A stretch of 64,000 bases of DNA from Panonychus citri (Eukaryota; Arthropoda; Arachnida; Trombidiformes; Tetranychidae). Shown here one piece after another: positions 1 to 9,577 of this stretch (positions within the stretch are counted from its first letter, which is position 1; each line of letters opens with the position of its first letter). Position numbers and translations under genes: made by a program. The notes under the pieces are model-generated. The model made no database searches and was not told where the DNA came from. It saw only the letters and a program-made list of their open reading frames with translations. The DNA lies in assembly GCF_014898815.1 (NCBI RefSeq), contig NW_026515505.1:248001-312000 (forward strand), written 5' to 3'.

Positions 1-81
1 GAAATAAAAAGTAAAATAAAGTTCAGATCATCATAGTGATTCAATTGGAGTTCTGATGAATTCGGGATTTTCTACCCTTCA
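1..81 (-). repeat. Start (U3 end) of the 3' LTR of element A, cut by window
   Basis: These 81 bp are identical by eye to 10393-10473. The stop codon of the accessory gene (79-81, TGA on the minus strand) coincides with the first three bases of this LTR. Confidence 0.9.
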
Positions 82-2520
82 GACCCCAGGATTTTGATGG
101 AGATAGTTCATTAGAACTGGTCTTTGAATCCTATTAGGAGATGAATGAACTGAAGAAGATCCTTCGGGATGATGAACATTTCCTTGGGTTCGAGGCGAAG
201 GCATTTCTTGATTTGATTTTTGGGTTTGGGATGATGAGGTTGATGAATTTTCCGAATCGTCATCAATTCTTTCAATGATAGTCGTTTCACCAGGATTAGA
301 TATCGCTGAGCGATTGGTGGATGAATCTGTAGATTCTTCAGTTTCCTTGGTGGTATTAGACTCGGTCAAACTTGCGGATGAAGTTGTTGTATCATTAGAA
401 CCAGAATTAAATGATGAGTTTTCAGATGATTGTTGATGAGATGAGGTGGTTGATGAATTCGTCTCTTGATTAGTTCCATCTTTAGATGGCGATGAGTTAG
501 TTGAACTTGTCAACGATGAGACGGGTGATGAATCGAGTCTGAATTTTTCTCGAAGATCTTTAAGAGATGAGATGGGTTTTGATGATGGATGTTCAGGAGT
601 TGAACATAGTGAGGTAGACGGGGTAACATGGAGGAAAGTGTCATAATTGGGGATGGTTGAGTGATGATGAAAGTAAGACCAATCTCTTGGCCAGGTATTC
701 TTTCCGGATTTGACTAGGGACGAGAACATCTCATGAAGTTGAGCAACTTGACGATGTCGAACGTATTTCCTAAGGGAAAGATTATGAATTCCATAGCCTG
801 TAGCGGCTACTTTAACTTCAATCTCCTGCCAGAATCCCATGTAAAGCCTCATGGCTGTGAGAGCTTCGACCACTGGTGAGTGAGGACGAGCCTTAATTAC
901 ATATCCCGAAAATATCAGGAAGGCAATCAGTGATAGGGACGCAGGGGCACTTCGGAAAGGTGAAAAATAGATTGTCACATCTCTCATTTTGTTTCTTAGT
1001 CCATCGATTTCAGATGGAGCGAATTGAAGTGATTGGAATAATGACAAAAGTCCGGCACCGATGATGTATTTCGCGGAGGCCAGATAAGCGATGATTTGAT
1101 CCCTTACTGAGGGCAAATTTTTTCCAAATTTAAGGTCTTTTAATTGAATACCATGAAATCGGGTATCCATTTGATCAACTGACGAGTAATGAACCAAAGT
1201 TTCGTAAACTACTTCACAATTACCGTCGACAATAACGATCCATATTGGATGTGGGGCTAATACTCGATAACCAGCAGTATTAGAACGGAAGATTCGGCAG
1301 TAAGTGGCGTGAATTGAATAGGCATTACGAGGGTCAGGATGAGTGATGATGTTTTGTTCGATGAGATCCTTATGGATCGGCTTGAGTTCCTCAATCAATT
1401 GTTGAGTGAGCTCGTTGAACAGACGAGTGGCTTTACCACGACGATTAGCTCGATATGAGATCTTATTTGGATCTTGGGTGGTGGGTTTAGGATCAATCTC
1501 AACTAATTCACGAAGAGAGATTGGGAATTGAGCTTGGATACATTCACGAACAGATTGTTGTTCGGACACAGTGAGTCTTGACAATGGGTTGATCTTGACG
1601 AAGGGGTTTACACGATCACCAGCATCTGATGAAGTTCTTATCGGAGAACTTGGCCAATCGTAATCATATTTCCCTTCGGAAACCTTGAGCCATTCCTCGG
1701 AATCTTCTATTAGATATTGAGGAACGAGTCCATTTTTACAACACCATTTAGTGGTAGGGAATCGAGATGGAGCGGGTTCATAAGGAACAACGGGGTCGAA
1801 TCCAATTTGTCTTAGAAATTCCTCTTCTTCAGCAAGAGGTCTTGTTGGGTCGTACGATTTCAATTTCGATGTCCAGAATCCGAGTTTTAGATTGGGATGA
1901 GAACGGATACTAATTGGACTTAGATTTGGATCCTGTGGATTTTCATCTCTCATGTAGAGCAAACAGGCGAATAATTCGAACTTTTGATTAGCATCGAATT
2001 CGTGGGTTGAGTAGGTTACTTTGGGTTTAGGAACACACTTGATGTGCGGAGGGATGAAACTGTAAAGTCTTTTTGGAATAGATTCCACCAAGTCCTTCAT
2101 AGAGGAACCTTTTCGGAAGATCTCAATAGAATCGAGATCCACTTCCTCTCGGAACAAACCAAGTCGACATCGATTTTCATGTTCCATGAGTAAACCAGGA
2201 CTTACTGATTTCTGACAAAGAGTAAATCGACAAGTAAATTTACAGTCACGGTAGTTGATGTACTTGGAACAATGAGAGACTTGACTGTATGAAGGGTAAT
2301 CATCTAGTGATGCGAAGGTGCGAATACAGTTCGGAAAGAGACAGATAAACTTGTTAATTTCTAACAAGGGGGCCAGTTTCAAGATCTTTACCAATTCTTG
2401 AGTAAAAATAACACATTTGGTACAATACCAATTTAAACAAGAATTACACTCAACAGGAATAAGAACAATTTGTTCACAGAAAAAGCACCTGATACCTTCT
2501 ACAAATTTTTCTATTTCCAA
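79..2520 (-). CDS. Element A accessory protein: RING/TRAF-like zinc fingers plus degenerate REXO-like exonuclease domain
   Basis: An 813-codon frame with no ATG at its start (TTG at 2520), so it is probably the continuation of the protein starting at 3290. Residues 12-36 hold CFFC...CNSC...CTKC, a RING-like treble clef in which the usual His is Asn. A C-x4-C pair and then C-x4-C-x11-H-x3-C (ending EHENRC) follow, which matches the TRAF-type zinc-finger spacing. Residues about 400-560 align by eye with the REXO/GOR family of DEDDh 3'-5' exonucleases: IVIVDG, DTRFHGI, MRDVTIYF and HSPVVEA. The first D-x-E is not present (YCRIF instead), the second Asp is missing and the last Asp is Glu, so catalysis is doubtful. 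The last 170 residues are Ser/Thr-rich. The stop overlaps the 3' LTR. Homologous to the element B gene at 58526. Confidence 0.75.
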   Translation of the reverse strand: MEIEKFVEGIRCFFCEQIVLIPVECNSCLNWYCTKCVIFTQELVKILKLAPLLEINKFICLFPNCIRTFASLDDYPSYSQVSHCSKYINYRDCKFTCRFTLCQKSVSPGLLMEHENRCRLGLFREEVDLDSIEIFRKGSSMKDLVESIPKRLYSFIPPHIKCVPKPKVTYSTHEFDANQKFELFACLLYMRDENPQDPNLSPISIRSHPNLKLGFWTSKLKSYDPTRPLAEEEEFLRQIGFDPVVPYEPAPSRFPTTKWCCKNGLVPQYLIEDSEEWLKVSEGKYDYDWPSSPIRTSSDAGDRVNPFVKINPLSRLTVSEQQSVRECIQAQFPISLRELVEIDPKPTTQDPNKISYRANRRGKATRLFNELTQQLIEELKPIHKDLIEQNIITHPDPRNAYSIHATYCRIFRSNTAGYRVLAPHPIWIVIVDGNCEVVYETLVHYSSVDQMDTRFHGIQLKDLKFGKNLPSVRDQIIAYLASAKYIIGAGLLSLFQSLQFAPSEIDGLRNKMRDVTIYFSPFRSAPASLSLIAFLIFSGYVIKARPHSPVVEALTAMRLYMGFWQEIEVKVAATGYGIHNLSLRKYVRHRQVAQLHEMFSSLVKSGKNTWPRDWSYFHHHSTIPNYDTFLHVTPSTSLCSTPEHPSSKPISSLKDLREKFRLDSSPVSSLTSSTNSSPSKDGTNQETNSSTTSSHQQSSENSSFNSGSNDTTTSSASLTESNTTKETEESTDSSTNRSAISNPGETTIIERIDDDSENSSTSSSQTQKSNQEMPSPRTQGNVHHPEGSSSVHSSPNRIQRPVLMNYLHQNPGV
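82..90 (-). other. Polypurine tract region of element A
   Basis: The minus strand reads CCTGGGGTC directly before the 3' LTR start, the position of the plus-strand primer. It is short and interrupted by pyrimidines, so this is mainly a positional call. Confidence 0.45.
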
Positions 2521-3290
2521 ATGAAAACTGAAGTTTTCGATATTCCTTTAGGAATTTTTGGTAATTTGATTGAATAGATCAGTTTATCTTGGTAGAGATT
2601 CAAATAGAGTTTCTCTCGAATCATTGATTCATATTTTTGATAGATGGTTTTAAAGCCTTCGGCTTTCACTTTAACAATTTGCTGAACTTTACGAAATTGT
2701 TCAATCGAGAGATGTTTAGGAACAGGAGCAGGAAGAGGATCTGGTAATTCATCTTCTTCACAAGGATATTCACCAGGCTTGGGGTATCGATTCAGATACT
2801 TAACTTGAGCAGTCGATTTTTGACCAACAGAATCTCCTTGAGGTTCGATCATGTTTGGTTCAGTTCCAAACTGTTGCTTCCTTACTTTAGGATGGGAAGA
2901 AGCCAATGAATCTAAAGATTCAATCGATGGAGATCTTTTTAGAGATGAAGGTGAATGAATTGGTGAAGAGAAAGAAACAGTTTTCAATTGTTTAACTGAG
3001 TTGATGAACGGAGAAGGTAAATTTCTAATAGTAACTGTTATATCCTCATAGGGATCAGATGAGTTACTTTGATTTTCTTCAACGTTAGATGAATACTCTC
3101 GATAAGAGGGAGTACCAGGTCGACCAGGGAAATATTGAATTGATTCACTTTCACTATCCGAGAATTCAGAAGGTTTAACTTGAGAAGGGTTCGGAGGATT
3201 AACACTTTTAGGTGTAGAAGTTGAAGTTGAAGCACCAACATTAACATCGGAAGTGAGAGCGGAGGTCGAGGAGAGATGATTTATATTCAT
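2511..3290 (-). CDS. N-terminal part of element A accessory protein (Ser/Pro-rich)
   Basis: A 259-codon segment starts at the ATG at 3290 (MNINHLSSTSALT) in the same frame as integrase. It is Ser/Pro/Glu-rich and probably disordered. It ends in a more ordered part (KHLSIEQFRKVQQIVKVKAE, then a Tyr/Lys-rich stretch to SKTSVFIWK) just before the stop at 2511-2513. The zinc-finger frame starts at once in another phase, has no ATG of its own and is open for a dozen codons upstream of 2520. The two are therefore most likely one protein of about 1070 residues split by a one-base change near 2515. No known domain was recognised in this part. Confidence 0.6.
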   Translation of the reverse strand: MNINHLSSTSALTSDVNVGASTSTSTPKSVNPPNPSQVKPSEFSDSESESIQYFPGRPGTPSYREYSSNVEENQSNSSDPYEDITVTIRNLPSPFINSVKQLKTVSFSSPIHSPSSLKRSPSIESLDSLASSHPKVRKQQFGTEPNMIEPQGDSVGQKSTAQVKYLNRYPKPGEYPCEEDELPDPLPAPVPKHLSIEQFRKVQQIVKVKAEGFKTIYQKYESMIREKLYLNLYQDKLIYSIKLPKIPKGISKTSVFIWK

Positions 3291-5849
3291 TTTGATTAAG
3301 CTTTCCGGAAGTTGATGATGAGTAATTAAGATGATGAGATGCTTAATTAAGCGATGATGAGAGTTTAAACTCGATGATATAGCTGAGCTATTAAGGGTAA
3401 AGATGGAAAGTGATGGATGGAAAAGGCTTTTCAAAGCGCTTAAGGAAGAGAATAATTTGCCAAAGAAAGTCACTTTTATACAATTATAGTTGTAACTTGA
3501 CTCGGAAATTGTCAGAATTGTCACGATTTTAATTGAATTCAGAAAGAATTGGAACAATTTTTCACCAAAGAAAATTAAGAAAAAGTTAACGAGGTAACTC
3601 AAGGGTGACCAAAGGTTTACTGTGACAAAGACAAAGAGCGTAGGCGGGAACAAAGGGGTTGCGATAGTAACGCCATCAATTGGATAATTAAGGTTTTCGA
3701 CTTTAAAGTTTAACTTTAAGTTAGTTGATTTATATCGTGATAGCGATAATTGAGCTTTAGGGAAATGATTAATCTTTTGAAGATAAAAGTTAATTGATTG
3801 GACTTGTTGAATATCTTCATTTTCAGAGTTAAGAAAATATAAAATGTAAACATTTGAATCTCTTAATTGTTTACGGGTAAGAGGCTTATTTTGATTGTTT
3901 GTAGACAATGTTGATTGTTGGCTGATTAGTTTATCAGCTGTTTGATATTTTCGCTTTGGTTTGGTTATCATTTCATCAAGAATATCACTTGAGTGATTAA
4001 GATCAATATCAGCTACTGATGGATCTTGAATATGTTTACTGTTAATAAGATTAGTAGATGCAGGGAAAACTAAATGATCATTCAGAGTTTTTCTATCCAA
4101 CAGATTAGTATCTTCGAAAAGATTATCAGACTGATTTGAGTTGAATTCTGGGTTAGTCGAGTTAAGATTAGAATTGACTTGATTATCTATTGATTCAGAA
4201 ATATCACTAAGTGATTGGAAATGTTTATCGGTAATAGACTGAATTTCTGGGGTATTGAAATTATCGATTTCAAGATAAGAGTCAGGATTGAAATAATTAT
4301 CTCTGAGAGATAACATTTCAGATGTTGGTTTACCGAGATAACGTTTCGTATTAGAGACATTAGCGCAAAATAAACCTAAATCATCAATATCAAGTAAAAG
4401 TAAAGATCCATTTCTTAGACCACATACTAAATGAGGTCCATGGTAACGATCTCTTAATTTTTTCGAGATTGATGAATCTATAGATTCGTTTCTAACCAAG
4501 ACAAAATCACCAATTTTATATGGGGATTGAGGATGAAGAATTTTTGTTCGATTTATCTGATAGAGTTGTTGTGATTTTAAACGAGCATAAGAAAGTTTTC
4601 TTGCTTGAGTAACAGAAACAGGAGGATGATGATCGATTGAAAGATGATTATCTATCGGCTTATTTGGTTCACGACCAAATACGAGAAAGTACGGACTGAA
4701 TCGTGTAATTTTATGAATGGATGAGTTTATCGCATAAAGTGAAGCTTCAAGAGCTAATTTTAAATTCTTAGTACCTTTTTCACTAACATAAGTGCGAAGC
4801 CTTTCAGCTATGGTACGATTACATCGTTCAACGATACCTTGAGATTGAGGATGATAAGGGTTCGAAGTATCATGAGTGATACCATTTTTCTTCATAAATT
4901 CTGAGAATAAATCTGAAGTAAAATTTGTCCCTAGATCGGTTTGAATGTGTTTAGGATAACCGAAAAGATTAAAAAATTGGGAAAGAAAGTTGATTACCGT
5001 AATAGCGGTTTGATTGGAAGTTAGTTTAGCGTAAACATATCGAGAAAGAACATCAACAATAACTAATATGTATTTCTTACTGTTACCAATTGTAATTGGT
5101 CCCTGAACGTCGAGTTCAAAGCGTTCAAATATTTCCTTAGGAATAGGTTTCGCTGATGGGTCAACATAGATCACATTGGAAGGTTTTGCAAGATTACAAG
5201 TTAGACAAGAATCGCATAACTTTTTCACTTCTTCGTATAAGTACTTGCACCAAAATCGTCGAGCGATATTGAGATATGTTTTCTCAGTGGCAAAATGACC
5301 ACCAAGAGTGGATTCATGTTCGTGATGAAATATCTCTAGCAAGATAACGGGATCGATAACCAGTCGGGAACCAAAGGGTGTACGAGTGTCTTTACGATAT
5401 AACAAGCCATCTTTAAGAGTGTAGCGTTTAGAAGCGATTGAATTTGGATTATCCAATTGAGAGATTATATTTTGAATGTCAACATTTTCTTTTTGACGAT
5501 TTCGAATTTTTTCTTTCCATGAATTAAATTCAGATGAAGGTTTAGATGAGGGATTGATTTGATCAATTTCCGATTGAATACTAAATAGTATCTTTGGAGG
5601 TTCTCTTAATTGATCATATTCAAAAAGAGGTGATTCGAAGGAGAGATTAACAATGTTTAATCCCATATCATAATAGTGATTATCTTCTGGATCAGCAATA
5701 TATTCATTTAAGAATATTTTATCGAGAAATTCCTCTTCAGGATCAATTATTTTTCTATGATCCCGTTCTGATTGGTAACGGGAGAAACAATCAGGAGGAT
5801 GAGTAGCACCTTTGCGGTAAATGACCTTAAAGTCGTAAGCTGAGAGCAT
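2511..5849 (-). CDS. Integrase part of element A pol, read through in frame into the accessory gene N-terminus
   Basis: The frame begins with the end of RNase H (HPPDCFSRY) and continues through integrase. The HHCC zinc domain is H...GGHF...CDSCLTC at about residues 170-220. The catalytic triad is Asp in LDVQGP, Asp in QTDLGTNF and Glu in GIVERCN. An Asn/Ser-rich tail follows, ending near PLTRKQLRDSN (about 3850). From about 3840 to 3291 the translation becomes Phe/Leu/Ile-rich and looks like non-coding sequence that happens to lack stops. It contains a minus-strand TATAAAAG at 3473-3480. At 3290 an ATG starts a new protein-like stretch, annotated separately. Homology begins slightly upstream of the first ATG (near 5870), where a frame change separates it from the RNase H fragment. 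Confidence 0.85.
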   Translation of the reverse strand: MLSAYDFKVIYRKGATHPPDCFSRYQSERDHRKIIDPEEEFLDKIFLNEYIADPEDNHYYDMGLNIVNLSFESPLFEYDQLREPPKILFSIQSEIDQINPSSKPSSEFNSWKEKIRNRQKENVDIQNIISQLDNPNSIASKRYTLKDGLLYRKDTRTPFGSRLVIDPVILLEIFHHEHESTLGGHFATEKTYLNIARRFWCKYLYEEVKKLCDSCLTCNLAKPSNVIYVDPSAKPIPKEIFERFELDVQGPITIGNSKKYILVIVDVLSRYVYAKLTSNQTAITVINFLSQFFNLFGYPKHIQTDLGTNFTSDLFSEFMKKNGITHDTSNPYHPQSQGIVERCNRTIAERLRTYVSEKGTKNLKLALEASLYAINSSIHKITRFSPYFLVFGREPNKPIDNHLSIDHHPPVSVTQARKLSYARLKSQQLYQINRTKILHPQSPYKIGDFVLVRNESIDSSISKKLRDRYHGPHLVCGLRNGSLLLLDIDDLGLFCANVSNTKRYLGKPTSEMLSLRDNYFNPDSYLEIDNFNTPEIQSITDKHFQSLSDISESIDNQVNSNLNSTNPEFNSNQSDNLFEDTNLLDRKTLNDHLVFPASTNLINSKHIQDPSVADIDLNHSSDILDEMITKPKRKYQTADKLISQQSTLSTNNQNKPLTRKQLRDSNVYILYFLNSENEDIQQVQSINFYLQKINHFPKAQLSLSRYKSTNLKLNFKVENLNYPIDGVTIATPLFPPTLFVFVTVNLWSPLSYLVNFFLIFFGEKLFQFFLNSIKIVTILTISESSYNYNCIKVTFFGKLFSSLSALKSLFHPSLSIFTLNSSAISSSLNSHHRLIKHLIILITHHQLPESLIKMNINHLSSTSALTSDVNVGASTSTSTPKSVNPPNPSQVKPSEFSDSESESIQYFPGRPGTPSYREYSSNVEENQSNSSDPYEDITVTIRNLPSPFINSVKQLKTVSFSSPIHSPSSLKRSPSIESLDSLASSHPKVRKQQFGTEPNMIEPQGDSVGQKSTAQVKYLNRYPKPGEYPCEEDELPDPLPAPVPKHLSIEQFRKVQQIVKVKAEGFKTIYQKYESMIREKLYLNLYQDKLIYSIKLPKIPKGISKTSVFIWK
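3473..3480 (-). promoter_or_regulatory. Candidate internal TATA box upstream of the element A accessory gene
   Basis: The minus strand reads TATAAAAG about 185 bp before the ATG at 3290, in a spacer after integrase. Element B has TATAAATA in the equivalent spacer (58261-58268). Position and sequence suggest a separate promoter for the accessory gene. In DNA this AT-rich a single TATA word is weak evidence on its own. Confidence 0.35.
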
Positions 5850-6438
5850 GATTGACCATCGTTGTAGTCTGGAATTTTGAAGTTGATTTTGGTGAGTTGA
5901 CAGAGAGCATGGTGATCAGTTTCGATCAGGAATTTTTCACCATCGAGGTAATGAGTGTATTTGTAGACGCCAACTAAAATTGCAAGAAGCTCTTTTTCAG
6001 AGACAGAATAATGAAATTGGTGTTTGAGGAGTTTTTGAGAAAAGAACGAGATTGGTACCCAATCTTTTACTTCTTCGATTGGAACATCAGAATTGTAATT
6101 TTCTGATTTATCATCCTCTTGGAGGAGAATTCCACCAACAGCAACATCTGAAGCATCAACAGCTATTTTTCGCCGAAGATTTGGATTATAATGAACAAGT
6201 AAAGTTGTATTCAGAATCGACTCCTTAAGAGTATCAAGAGCTTTTTTATCTGCTGGAAAGATTTTGAATTTTCTCTCTTTCGATATCAAGCGATACAAGG
6301 GTGCAGCGATTGTTGAATAATTCTTGATATATCTACTAAAATAGTTATAGCATCCAAGGATTGATTGTAATTCTCTTACACTTTTAGGGTAAGGGAGGTT
6401 TATTAAGGCTTGAACCTTCTTTGGATCGGGACGAATTC
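5747..6438 (-). pseudogene. RT thumb/connection and RNase H fragment of element A pol
   Basis: Directly after the frame break near 6440, a second frame stays open and reads as the Ty3/gypsy connection (YNYFSRYIKNY, APLYRL) followed by RNase H. The RNase H motifs are VDASDVAVGG (first Asp), FSQKLLKHQFHYSVSEKELL (Glu) and ETDHHAL (second Asp). Homology is lost near 5870 just after INFKIP. The remaining frame to 5747 is out-of-frame sequence, and the last RNase H segment continues in the next fragment. The first ATG in this frame is at 6298, but the homology clearly starts upstream, so this is the middle of a broken pol rather than its own gene. Confidence 0.85.
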
Positions 6439-9400
6439 CGTTTCAGAGACTAAATGTCCAAGGAGAAGAAGTTCAGTTTCACCAAACTTACATTTTTCCG
6501 GCTTAACCTTTAGGTTGAACTTTCGGAGGCGATCCATTACCAATTTAGTGTTTTCGATTAAATCGTTAAAATTTTTTCCAACGACAGGTATATCATCAAA
6601 ATAGCCAATGCAATTTACGTATTGGAGGCCATCAAGAACTTTGTTCATGAATCTTTGAAAGATGAAAGGAGCACCAGAGAGTCCCATTGGGAGTCTCTTA
6701 TATTGATATTTACCATCGGGAGTGACAAAGGCAGTTTTTTCCCTTTCAGAGGGTGGAAGTTCAATCTGGTGATAACCTTGTGCAAGATCGAACATATTGA
6801 AATATTGTCCACCACGGACCACTTCGAGGCAATCATCAATGCGAGGCATCGGATGTCGAGGAACTTTAGTTAAGCGATTAAGCAATCGATAGTCAGTAAC
6901 CATGCGATGGGAACCATCGGAACGAGGAACCAGAATTGAAGGTGCACCACCAGGAGCATCAGATGGTTCAATGAGATCATGACGAATCATTTCGTTGATA
7001 ATATCTCGGAAAACTTCACGTCGATTCACATTACAATTATACGGTTTCTGGTATGGAATAAATTGATCTTCTAAATCAATTTTAACTGGACAAACGGAGG
7101 AGGGAACAAATCCAAGGTCATGCTTATGTTTTGAAAATATATCTTCATAGAGATCAAGAACATCAAGTAATTCTTGTTGTTGTGAAGGTGTTAAATCGGG
7201 ATTTATTCGAGATTTGATTTTTTCAATGAAAGGAATTTGTTGTAGTTTTTTGAGTTCTTCATCAGTGATTAAATCACATTTAGCGATGAGTGAAGATTGA
7301 GGAAGTTCTTTGAACTTCGTTGGCATTGAAGAGAGTTGAATTTCTTTTATAGATGAATTGTTGGGACGATTACAATCAAGAATGTAATCAGTTGAGGGAT
7401 TTCCTGTAACTGTTATAGTTGTTTCAATTATTTCATCAGTTTCTTCTGATGTACAAAAGCGGAAATAAAATTCTGGATTTTTCAATTCTTTAGAATCAGG
7501 GAACTCTTTACTTGTAATTTCATATTGATCACCGTTAGAAGCAATGTTCATGTAAAAGAGGTGAATGAAAGCATTCCCTAGAAGGAATTTTGGATCAAAA
7601 TTTTTGCAAACCTGAAGTTTAATTATACGAGATTGTTCCATATCAACATGCTTAACAATTGCATATGCAAATCCAACACAATTAACGAAAGAATTTGTTG
7701 CGATACCTTTGATATGACGGGCCAACGGAATTAAATGAACATTCAATTGTTGAGCCATTTCAGCATTGATAGCACAGGTAGTAGCTCCTGTGTCCAATAA
7801 AACTTTACCTTCATATACCAACTCTTTGTTAGGTAAACAAAGTTTGAGATTTGCCTGAGGCAAATGAGAGGTACTTGTATTACCAAGATTAGTGAGTTGA
7901 CGGTAATTTTTTGAAGCGGTAAAAGCGACAGAGGAAGAGCGAACAGCATCTTGAATTGGTTCTCGAGCAATATCGATAATCGATGGAACAGAATTTGTAA
8001 CAGGTTGAATAACTGATAAATTTTGAGCAGGAAGATTCGTAGAGGTTGTTGGAGGATTGGAAGTTTTTGGTAGACTTCGAGATGATGAAGTTGAAGCTTC
8101 TTGAGCTTTTTTAGCAGCAAGACGAGTACAATTTTGAATGACATGATCACCATTCTTTTTGCAATAATTACACCATTTAGATACATCTTTAGATGTAGAT
8201 GATGAATCATTTTTCTGTTGATTAAATTTGTTACTCTTAAACAGCTTCGAGGTTGATGATTTATCAGATGAACGTTCATAGGATTTATCAGAGTTTTTAT
8301 TCAGAGTTTTAATTTTCTCTTTACTTTTGACTTTGTTATCAAAATGAATTTTCGTGAGAAAATTGAAAATTTTTGTCTTGTCATCGTTGATACCTAGAGT
8401 ATATATGTCACCGCGAATATAACCTGGAATATGTTGAAGAAGGAGCGATAAGAAAATATTATCAGGAACTTCACCATAGGCTTTAGTTGTTAATCTTTTC
8501 ATATCTGCAAAAAATTTTTCCGGATGATCCTCAGGATTGAAACGGCATGATTGTAACTCGAATTCTGCGCTATATTGAGATTCAGGAGTTTTTAATTTCT
8601 TGAATAGAGCGGAAACATAATCTTTGTATTCGGTAATGTTTTCCAATTCAGATGAAACACTCTTGATTTCATGGGCCATGGCTTTTTGTAAGAGACGTAA
8701 ACGAGTTGCATCGTCAACGTTTTCTTTAGACAGGCGGTCTCTAGTTTTAACTAGCCACGAAAATTGATCATCACCCTTTTGAAACTCAGGTACATGGGGG
8801 TCAGATCGTAATTGTTTAACTACTTCAAGTAGGACAGAAGCACTAATAGGTGTATCATTAGACAATATAGCGTTAGAAGCATTCGAAACAGTTGGTTCTG
8901 AAATTTCAGCACCGTAATTGTTGAGGAGGTTTTTCATTTTGTTCAATGAACCAAGCGGAAGAGGAAGAGCAAATAATTCGGAATGAGTGACATGCATAAT
9001 GGTATCGTCATCGCGACCAATGGATTTTATGAAAGTTTGAATTTCATATTCGGAGATTCCATGCACACGGAAATCGAGAAGCCAATCAGGAATTGATTGC
9101 TCTTTGATTTCAGTTATTGAGATATTTAGAACTTCGTCTGAAGAAACATTTTCTCCCAATAATAAAAGATGTGTAGTCACAATATCGATGATCTTCTTAG
9201 AAGCAAGCGAACGTAATGGAACTGGAGCATTCCAAAGTTCAAAGAGAGAGAGCATTTCATTGTAACCAATATCTCTAAGAGATACCTCAGGTACAACGAC
9301 AGTACGACGAGAAGATGGAACTGGGTTGACTGGAGTCTCCGGTTCTCTGGATGTTGTAGCTTGTTGTGTTTGAGGTGATTGATGAATTGTTTCATCAGAG

Positions 9401-9492
9401 CGGTTACTTGAAGATGGAGCGTTAACTTGAGTTCGAGTTGCCTTAGCAGCCTTCGCGGCTCTAGCAGCAGTCGTAGATTTCTTAGGAGGCAT
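6403..9492 (-). CDS. gag-pol: Gag-protease-reverse transcriptase polyprotein of element A (3' end broken)
   Basis: A 1029-codon frame starts with ATG (MPPKKSTTAARA) in an Ala/Lys-rich disordered leader. Residues about 140-205 look like a SAM-type helical domain (an IPDWL...GISEYEI...F pattern). A retroviral-type zinc knuckle lies near residue 441 (CNYCKKNGDHVIQNC), with one extra residue before the His compared with the usual CX2CX4HX4C. The protease has DTGATTCAI near residue 567. Reverse transcriptase covers about 800-1015 with the catalytic motif YFDDIP near 965. Gag and Pol share one frame, so no programmed frameshift is needed between them. After LLLGHLVSET the frame is lost near 6440 and runs into an unrelated 9-residue tail before the stop. 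The continuation of the RT connection domain lies in another frame (next entry). This is probably a mutation, or possibly an assembly error. Confidence 0.9.
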   Translation of the reverse strand: MPPKKSTTAARAAKAAKATRTQVNAPSSSNRSDETIHQSPQTQQATTSREPETPVNPVPSSRRTVVVPEVSLRDIGYNEMLSLFELWNAPVPLRSLASKKIIDIVTTHLLLLGENVSSDEVLNISITEIKEQSIPDWLLDFRVHGISEYEIQTFIKSIGRDDDTIMHVTHSELFALPLPLGSLNKMKNLLNNYGAEISEPTVSNASNAILSNDTPISASVLLEVVKQLRSDPHVPEFQKGDDQFSWLVKTRDRLSKENVDDATRLRLLQKAMAHEIKSVSSELENITEYKDYVSALFKKLKTPESQYSAEFELQSCRFNPEDHPEKFFADMKRLTTKAYGEVPDNIFLSLLLQHIPGYIRGDIYTLGINDDKTKIFNFLTKIHFDNKVKSKEKIKTLNKNSDKSYERSSDKSSTSKLFKSNKFNQQKNDSSSTSKDVSKWCNYCKKNGDHVIQNCTRLAAKKAQEASTSSSRSLPKTSNPPTTSTNLPAQNLSVIQPVTNSVPSIIDIAREPIQDAVRSSSVAFTASKNYRQLTNLGNTSTSHLPQANLKLCLPNKELVYEGKVLLDTGATTCAINAEMAQQLNVHLIPLARHIKGIATNSFVNCVGFAYAIVKHVDMEQSRIIKLQVCKNFDPKFLLGNAFIHLFYMNIASNGDQYEITSKEFPDSKELKNPEFYFRFCTSEETDEIIETTITVTGNPSTDYILDCNRPNNSSIKEIQLSSMPTKFKELPQSSLIAKCDLITDEELKKLQQIPFIEKIKSRINPDLTPSQQQELLDVLDLYEDIFSKHKHDLGFVPSSVCPVKIDLEDQFIPYQKPYNCNVNRREVFRDIINEMIRHDLIEPSDAPGGAPSILVPRSDGSHRMVTDYRLLNRLTKVPRHPMPRIDDCLEVVRGGQYFNMFDLAQGYHQIELPPSEREKTAFVTPDGKYQYKRLPMGLSGAPFIFQRFMNKVLDGLQYVNCIGYFDDIPVVGKNFNDLIENTKLVMDRLRKFNLKVKPEKCKFGETELLLLGHLVSETEFVPIQRRFKP

Positions 9493-9556
9493 AATTCTAT
9501 ATCAATGATTGATCACGAAAGCACAGAACAATAGAAGATGGAAGGACGAGTAGTTG

Positions 9557-9574
9557 ATCCTGCCTGGGTCGCCA
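9557..9574 (-). other. Primer-binding site of element A
   Basis: Three bases inside the 5' LTR the minus strand reads TGGCGACCCAGGCAGGAT, the TGG start expected for pairing with a tRNA CCA end. The matching tRNA could not be named by eye. Confidence 0.6.
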
Positions 9575-9577
9575 AAT

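Noticed and set aside
79..3290. Env-like glycoprotein in the third-gene position of element A
   Set aside because: No signal peptide, transmembrane segment or furin-like site was seen; the zinc-finger and exonuclease-like content fits instead.
7743..8279. 178-codon minus-strand frame inside element A gag
   Set aside because: It is a shadow of gag-pol in another phase and lacks homology.
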